The position numbers were made by a program, and so were the translations under genes. Below are positions 14,024-17,486 of a stretch of DNA of 17,486 bases, in pieces; position 1 is the first letter of the stretch, and every line of letters begins with the position of its first letter. The notes under the pieces are model-generated. The model saw nothing but the letters and a program-made list of their open reading frames with translations, did no database searches and was not told where the DNA came from. Source of the stretch: Chloroflexota bacterium (GTDB lineage Bacteria > Chloroflexota > Dehalococcoidia > SAR202 > GCA-002694895); contig PAZO01000002.1 in the NCBI GenBank assembly GCA_002715665.1, positions 1-17,486 on the forward strand. The letters are read 5' to 3'.

Positions 14024-14290
14024 ATGGAAGATAATGAGTTATATAACAGCATAAGAAGATTTCTTGATAATAAAAATTTCGTAAATATTGAATTTCATAA
14101 TTTTGAAAAACAATTTTTACATGAATCAAATATAAGTTGGGAACAAGATACTATCGGAATTATTGTTGCTTGTATGATTGAAAAATATGGGAATCATTGG
14201 ATAAATATGCACAATGATTTTAAACGTATAATATTAGAACCATTAATAACTTTATCGCGTAAAGAAAAAGAATTAGAAAGAGGTTTATAA
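14024..14290 (+). CDS. Small protein of unknown function
   Basis: An 88-residue protein I do not recognise. It is soluble in character, with no signal peptide or membrane helix. It looks largely alpha-helical, has a central hydrophobic segment 'DTIGIIVACMIEKYGNHWI' (42-60), and ends in a charged helix 'SRKEKELERGL'. It is very likely a real gene: it starts 9 bp after the GIY-YIG stop with an AGG ribosome binding site overlapping that stop, and ends 10 bp before the alpha/beta hydrolase. The three genes are probably one operon. The context does not reveal a function. Confidence 0.7.
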   Translation: MEDNELYNSIRRFLDNKNFVNIEFHNFEKQFLHESNISWEQDTIGIIVACMIEKYGNHWINMHNDFKRIILEPLITLSRKEKELERGL

Positions 14291-14300
14291 GGGGAATGCT

Positions 14301-15086
14301 ATGCCACAAATTAAATTACAAGATATAAATATAGAGTATCAGGAATTTATTCCAGAAATAAATAATTACGAAACTATAATTTTTATGCACGGAAGAGGAG
14401 GTAATTTGTTGTCATGGTTTCAGCAGATTCCATATTTTTCAAAAAAATATCGATGCGTTGTGTATTCTCAAAGAGGTTTTGGTCATTCTTATGATTTACC
14501 TGATGGACCTGGATGGTCATCTTTCCCGAATGATCTGAAAGGAGTTATGGATAACCTGAATATCAAACAAGCGCATTTGGTTGCGCAATCAATGGGAGGA
14601 GTATCTGCACTAGGATTCGCTGTGAATAACCCAGAAAGAGTTTTAAGTATTACTTTTGCTGATACTACAGGCGGAATGGGAGAACCTGAATTAGAAAGAG
14701 AAATGATAAAGTGGAAAGAAAATAATCCTAGGACAAGAGGAAGATTTGAAGCAATCTCTGAAATATTTGAAAAGCAAAATCCGGAAATGGCAAATTTATA
14801 TTTTCAAATAGGATTGAGTAATCCTGAACTCACTAACCCTGATATGTCTTTGAGTAAAATAAACTTGTTGGGAGGGCCCTCTGGAGATCAATTAAAAGCT
14901 TTGACTATGCCTGTTTTATTTATTGTGGGAGAGTATGATACTTTGATGCCTCCAAAAATAATTAAATTAGCTTCTAAATTTATAAGACATTCAAAGTATA
15001 TCTATGTTCCAGGTTGTGGACATTCAGTATATTTTGAAAAACCTGATATATTTAATTTTGAAGTTTTAAAATTTATCCAATCATAA
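14301..15086 (+). CDS. Alpha/beta hydrolase
   Basis: A 261-residue alpha/beta-hydrolase fold enzyme without a signal peptide, so cytosolic. The oxyanion-hole loop is 'MHGRGGN' (29-35). The nucleophile elbow is 'AQSMGG' with Ser97, the acid is Asp213 in 'VGEYDTLMPP', and the base is His241 in 'GCGHSVYFEKP'. The lid region (about 121-190) is rich in charged residues. It could be an esterase, lactonase, C-C bond hydrolase or haloperoxidase-like enzyme; the sequence does not decide. An AAGGGGA ribosome binding site precedes the ATG. It closes a three-gene group; the next gene has its own promoter. Confidence 0.9.
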   Translation: MPQIKLQDINIEYQEFIPEINNYETIIFMHGRGGNLLSWFQQIPYFSKKYRCVVYSQRGFGHSYDLPDGPGWSSFPNDLKGVMDNLNIKQAHLVAQSMGGVSALGFAVNNPERVLSITFADTTGGMGEPELEREMIKWKENNPRTRGRFEAISEIFEKQNPEMANLYFQIGLSNPELTNPDMSLSKINLLGGPSGDQLKALTMPVLFIVGEYDTLMPPKIIKLASKFIRHSKYIYVPGCGHSVYFEKPDIFNFEVLKFIQS

Positions 15087-15134
15087 TAAAATCAACTTTT
15101 ACTTTTTTATAAAGGGGAGAGGTCACGTTTTTAT

Positions 15135-15163
15135 TTGACTTTTTTACTATAAAAAGATAGAAT
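15135..15163 (+). promoter_or_regulatory. Promoter of the amino-acid binding protein gene
   Basis: TTGACT (15135-15140) and TAGAAT (15158-15163) are separated by exactly 17 bp, a near-consensus sigma-70-type promoter, the best in the window. Transcription should start near 15170, giving a 5' leader of about 50 nt that carries an AAGGAG ribosome binding site. This fits the high expression expected of a transporter binding protein. Confidence 0.75.
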
Positions 15164-15220
15164 CGGGGACAATATACTTTAAGAAGTTAATTAATTATTA
15201 ATGTTTAAGGAGAAATAATT

Positions 15221-16351
15221 ATGAAATCTAAGTTATTTTTTCTACTTTTAGCAGTTATGTCTTTAACTCTAATCATCGCTTGTAGCGAAGAAGTTGAAGA
15301 AGCAGCTCCTCAAGTAGAAGTAACAAAAGACTCACATGATGATGATGATGATCATGATCACGATGAGCACGAAGATCATTCAACTTTAGAAGAAGTACTA
15401 GAGCGTGGAGTCTTAAAATGTGGTGTTAACGACAACCTAACAGGATTTGGTGTTGTAACATCTGCAGGGACTTTTGAAGGTTTTGACATTGATTATTGTA
15501 AAGCTGTAGCAGCTGCAATATTAGGTGATGCAAGTAAAGTGGAGTATGTTCCATTAACAGCGTCAGCAAGATTCGAAGCTCTAAGCTCTGAAGAAATTGA
15601 TCTATTAATCAGAAATACCACTTGGACAGCAAGTAGGGACAGAGATCTAGGTAATGATTTTACTGCAACTACTTTTTACGATGGACAAGGAATGATGGTA
15701 TATGCTGATAGTGGTTATAAAACAATTGAAGATATGGCTGGAGCTACTATTTGTGTGCTTCAGGGTACAACTACAGAATTGAATCTTGATGACAGATTTA
15801 AATCTGCAGGATTGGATTATACTCCACTAACTTTTGAAACTAATGATCCGCTACAGGCTGCTTTCGAAGAAAGAAGATGTGACGGATGGACTACAGATAA
15901 ATCTGGTCTTGCATCTAAAAGAGCAGAATTTCCTGCAGCAGCAGGAGGACCTGAATCATTAGTAGTATTAGCTGAAACTCTTTCTAAAGAACCCTTAGGT
16001 CCTTTAACAAGAGATAATGACAGCGAATTTTACGATGTAGTTCAATGGGTAGTTTTCGGATTAATTCAAGCAGAAGAGAGTGGTATTACAAGTTCTAATG
16101 TTGCTGCCATGGCTGCTGACCCTAAAGACCCAGGAATGGCAAGATTACTTGGAGTTCCTTATGGAGACGGGAAAGTTGCTGACTTTTCATTTGGAGTAGA
16201 TCCAACGTTTATTCAACATGCTATAAAAGCAGTTGGTAACTACGGAGAAATCTACGAAAGACATTTAACTCCTCTTGGATTAACCAGAGCGGGTTCATTA
16301 AATGCTATGTGGACTGAAGGTGGATTAATATATGCACCTCCATTCAGATAG
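15221..16351 (+). CDS. AapJ-like amino-acid ABC transporter binding lipoprotein
   Basis: Extracytoplasmic solute-binding protein of a general L-amino-acid ABC transporter, 376 residues. A lipoprotein signal peptide ends in 'LTLIIAC' with lipidated Cys21. An acidic linker follows and includes an Asp/His-rich stretch at about 36-54 with five histidines (39, 45, 47, 50, 53). The binding domain starts at about 56 ('LEEVLERGVLKCGVND') and has the AapJ layout: 'GFDIDYCKAVAAAILG', 'NTTWTASRDRDLG', 'CDGWTTDKSGLASKR' and the C-terminal 'TRAGSLNAMWTEGGLIYAPP'. A lipid anchor is what one expects where no classic periplasm exists. The His/Asp stretch is not usual for amino-acid binding proteins and resembles the metal-binding loops of zinc-binding proteins. 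It has a strong promoter and Shine-Dalgarno; a terminator and then the permease gene follow. Confidence 0.9.
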   Translation: MKSKLFFLLLAVMSLTLIIACSEEVEEAAPQVEVTKDSHDDDDDHDHDEHEDHSTLEEVLERGVLKCGVNDNLTGFGVVTSAGTFEGFDIDYCKAVAAAILGDASKVEYVPLTASARFEALSSEEIDLLIRNTTWTASRDRDLGNDFTATTFYDGQGMMVYADSGYKTIEDMAGATICVLQGTTTELNLDDRFKSAGLDYTPLTFETNDPLQAAFEERRCDGWTTDKSGLASKRAEFPAAAGGPESLVVLAETLSKEPLGPLTRDNDSEFYDVVQWVVFGLIQAEESGITSSNVAAMAADPKDPGMARLLGVPYGDGKVADFSFGVDPTFIQHAIKAVGNYGEIYERHLTPLGLTRAGSLNAMWTEGGLIYAPPFR

Positions 16352-16377
16352 TCTAGCTATTAAATAGTTAACCTTAT

Positions 16378-16417
16378 AAAATGTCGGGCTGTTAAATTGC
16401 CCGACATTTTATTTATT
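16378..16417 (+). terminator. Terminator between binding protein and permease genes
   Basis: AAAATGTCGGGC (16378-16389) pairs perfectly with GCCCGACATTTT (16399-16410) around a 9-nt loop, followed by ATTTATT. It lies in the 82-bp gap between the binding protein stop and the permease start. Such hairpins usually allow partial read-through, or stabilise the upstream mRNA, so that the binding protein is made in excess over the membrane subunits. Confidence 0.8.
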
Positions 16418-16433
16418 ATGGTATATTTTAATT

Positions 16434-17486
16434 ATGAGTATTTTTATAGCCAAATTATCTACTTGGAGTAGATCCCAGAAAAATCGAAATTTATTTTATC
16501 AGTTTGTTTTTTTGATTCTTGTCGCATTTTTTGTGAATTACTTGATTTCAAAAGCAATGCAATTAGAATTGACATTAAGTCATTTTGAAAGTAGATCAGG
16601 ATTCGGAATTAGTCATACATTCATCAAAGATTACACCAGCAATGACAGTAGATGGTCAGCTTATTTTACAGGAGTTATAAATACTGTCAGAGTTAGTTTA
16701 GTTGCGATAATCCTTGCTACTTTACTTGGAACGATAATGGGAGTCGCAAGGCTTTCAAAGAATGTTTTGTTTTCAACAATTGCGTACCTCTATGTGGAAT
16801 TAGTAAGAAATACTCCATTACTTATACAAATTATATTTTGGCAAATTATATTTTTAAAACTACCTAGAATCACAGAAGCTCTAACTTTTGGTAGTACTGT
16901 AGTGGTATCTAATAGAGGTATATTACTTCCTTATGCCAAGCCGGCTGAAGACATTAATTCCAATATTTTTGTCATTGTTCTTTTATTTATCATAATTATT
17001 TCATTTGTTCTTTCTTATTATTTAAATAAAAAAGAAGATATTGATGGCAAGAAATTCAAAATACTAAATTATAATATAAATGGTTCGTTGGCTGGAACAT
17101 TTGTTTTTCTAATACTCTCAGTATCAGCCTATTTTATTCTTCAAAAACCTTTTGTTTTAGACTTACCTTCTTTGTATCAAAATTCGAAAGGTACTTATCT
17201 TCAATCAGGAGGTTTTGAATTCACACCAGAATTTGGAGCTATTTTATTTGCGTTAGTAATCTATACTGGGACTTTCATTACAGAAATTGTTAGAGGAAGT
17301 ATACAATCACTTTCAAAAGGTCAGACAGAAGCTGCTCAATCGTTGGGATTAACAAATTATCAATCTATGACGCTAATTATTTTGCCACAAGCATTACGGT
17401 CGATTATCCCGCCACTCACAAATCAATTTTTAAATTTGACTAAGAATTCAAGCTTATCTGTAGTAATTGCCTATCCTGAACTTTTT
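16434..17486 (+). CDS. AapQ-like amino-acid ABC transporter permease, C-terminus beyond window
   Basis: The first 351 codons of an amino-acid ABC transporter permease, open at the window end. It begins with a hydrophobic helix (about 22-40), followed by an extracytoplasmic loop and the HAAT-type core: 'GVINTVRVSLVAIILATLLG' (80-99), 'VELVRNTPLLIQIIFWQ' (121-137), two further helices at about 178-197 and 219-236, and 'ALVIYTGTFITEIVRG' (273-288). The cytoplasmic EAA loop that contacts the ATPase begins at Glu299 ('TEAAQSLGLT'). The long insert between the third and fourth helices is characteristic of AapQ among these permeases. The binding protein gene upstream matches. No clear Shine-Dalgarno precedes the ATG at 16434. 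Confidence 0.9.
   Translation, partial: MSIFIAKLSTWSRSQKNRNLFYQFVFLILVAFFVNYLISKAMQLELTLSHFESRSGFGISHTFIKDYTSNDSRWSAYFTGVINTVRVSLVAIILATLLGTIMGVARLSKNVLFSTIAYLYVELVRNTPLLIQIIFWQIIFLKLPRITEALTFGSTVVVSNRGILLPYAKPAEDINSNIFVIVLLFIIIISFVLSYYLNKKEDIDGKKFKILNYNINGSLAGTFVFLILSVSAYFILQKPFVLDLPSLYQNSKGTYLQSGGFEFTPEFGAILFALVIYTGTFITEIVRGSIQSLSKGQTEAAQSLGLTNYQSMTLIILPQALRSIIPPLTNQFLNLTKNSSLSVVIAYPELF

Noticed and set aside
15335..15372. GAT/CAC low-complexity DNA as a regulatory repeat
   Set aside because: It is in frame within the binding lipoprotein and simply encodes the Asp/His stretch.

Overview
The window is strongly AT-rich DNA from a free-living bacterium. The following traits suggest a low-GC, probably marine Chloroflexota (SAR202-like Dehalococcoidia), but no ribosomal marker is present and this placement is only an inference. 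The traits are: a lipoprotein-type amino-acid binding protein, a long-form HisG with no hisZ, a fused HisIE, two TTG starts, and many catabolic single-domain enzymes (amidohydrolases, an SDR, an enolase-superfamily dehydratase, a D-2-hydroxyacid dehydrogenase).

Layout. 1-436 (-) is the N-terminal part of a YtcJ-like amidohydrolase, divergent from an SDR oxidoreductase (625-1506, +). A tRNA-Gly(TCC) follows, then an HPP-family membrane protein (-). 2144-2569 is non-coding but structured: a strong + strand terminator (2361-2400) is followed by a promoter carrying three copies of an 18-bp palindromic box exactly 39 bp apart. These lead into a 41-residue gene (2570-2695, +) with 14 cysteines in two tandem 15-residue repeats. 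I read this as a metallothionein-like metal-binding protein under a dedicated metal- or stress-responsive repressor, and it is the most novel element here. A mandelate racemase/galactonate dehydratase-type enzyme (-) converges on it.

4057-6815 holds an SGNH hydrolase-like membrane-anchored protein (+) and a convergent MBOAT acyltransferase (-), together resembling a cell-surface glycan O-acetylation pair. The MBOAT gene starts 2 nt after hisB. Directly beyond its stop lies a fragment encoding a second, diverged HisB C-terminus (5281-5355). So the MBOAT gene sits between two hisB 3' ends, the footprint of an insertion, gene-end replacement or decayed duplication.

Histidine biosynthesis is split around a divergent intergenic region at 8454-8565: hisG-hisB leftwards and hisH-hisA-hisF-hisIE rightwards. 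hisD, hisC and a HisN-type phosphatase are not in the window. The rightward his genes run closely into a dihydroorotase/hydantoinase-type amidohydrolase and a D-2-hydroxyacid dehydrogenase. A small cluster follows: GIY-YIG protein, an unknown 88-residue protein, and an alpha/beta hydrolase.

The right end is an amino-acid ABC transporter. A consensus promoter (15135-15163) drives an AapJ-like lipoprotein with an unusual Asp/His-rich N-terminal linker. A terminator hairpin separates it from an AapQ-like permease that runs off the window.
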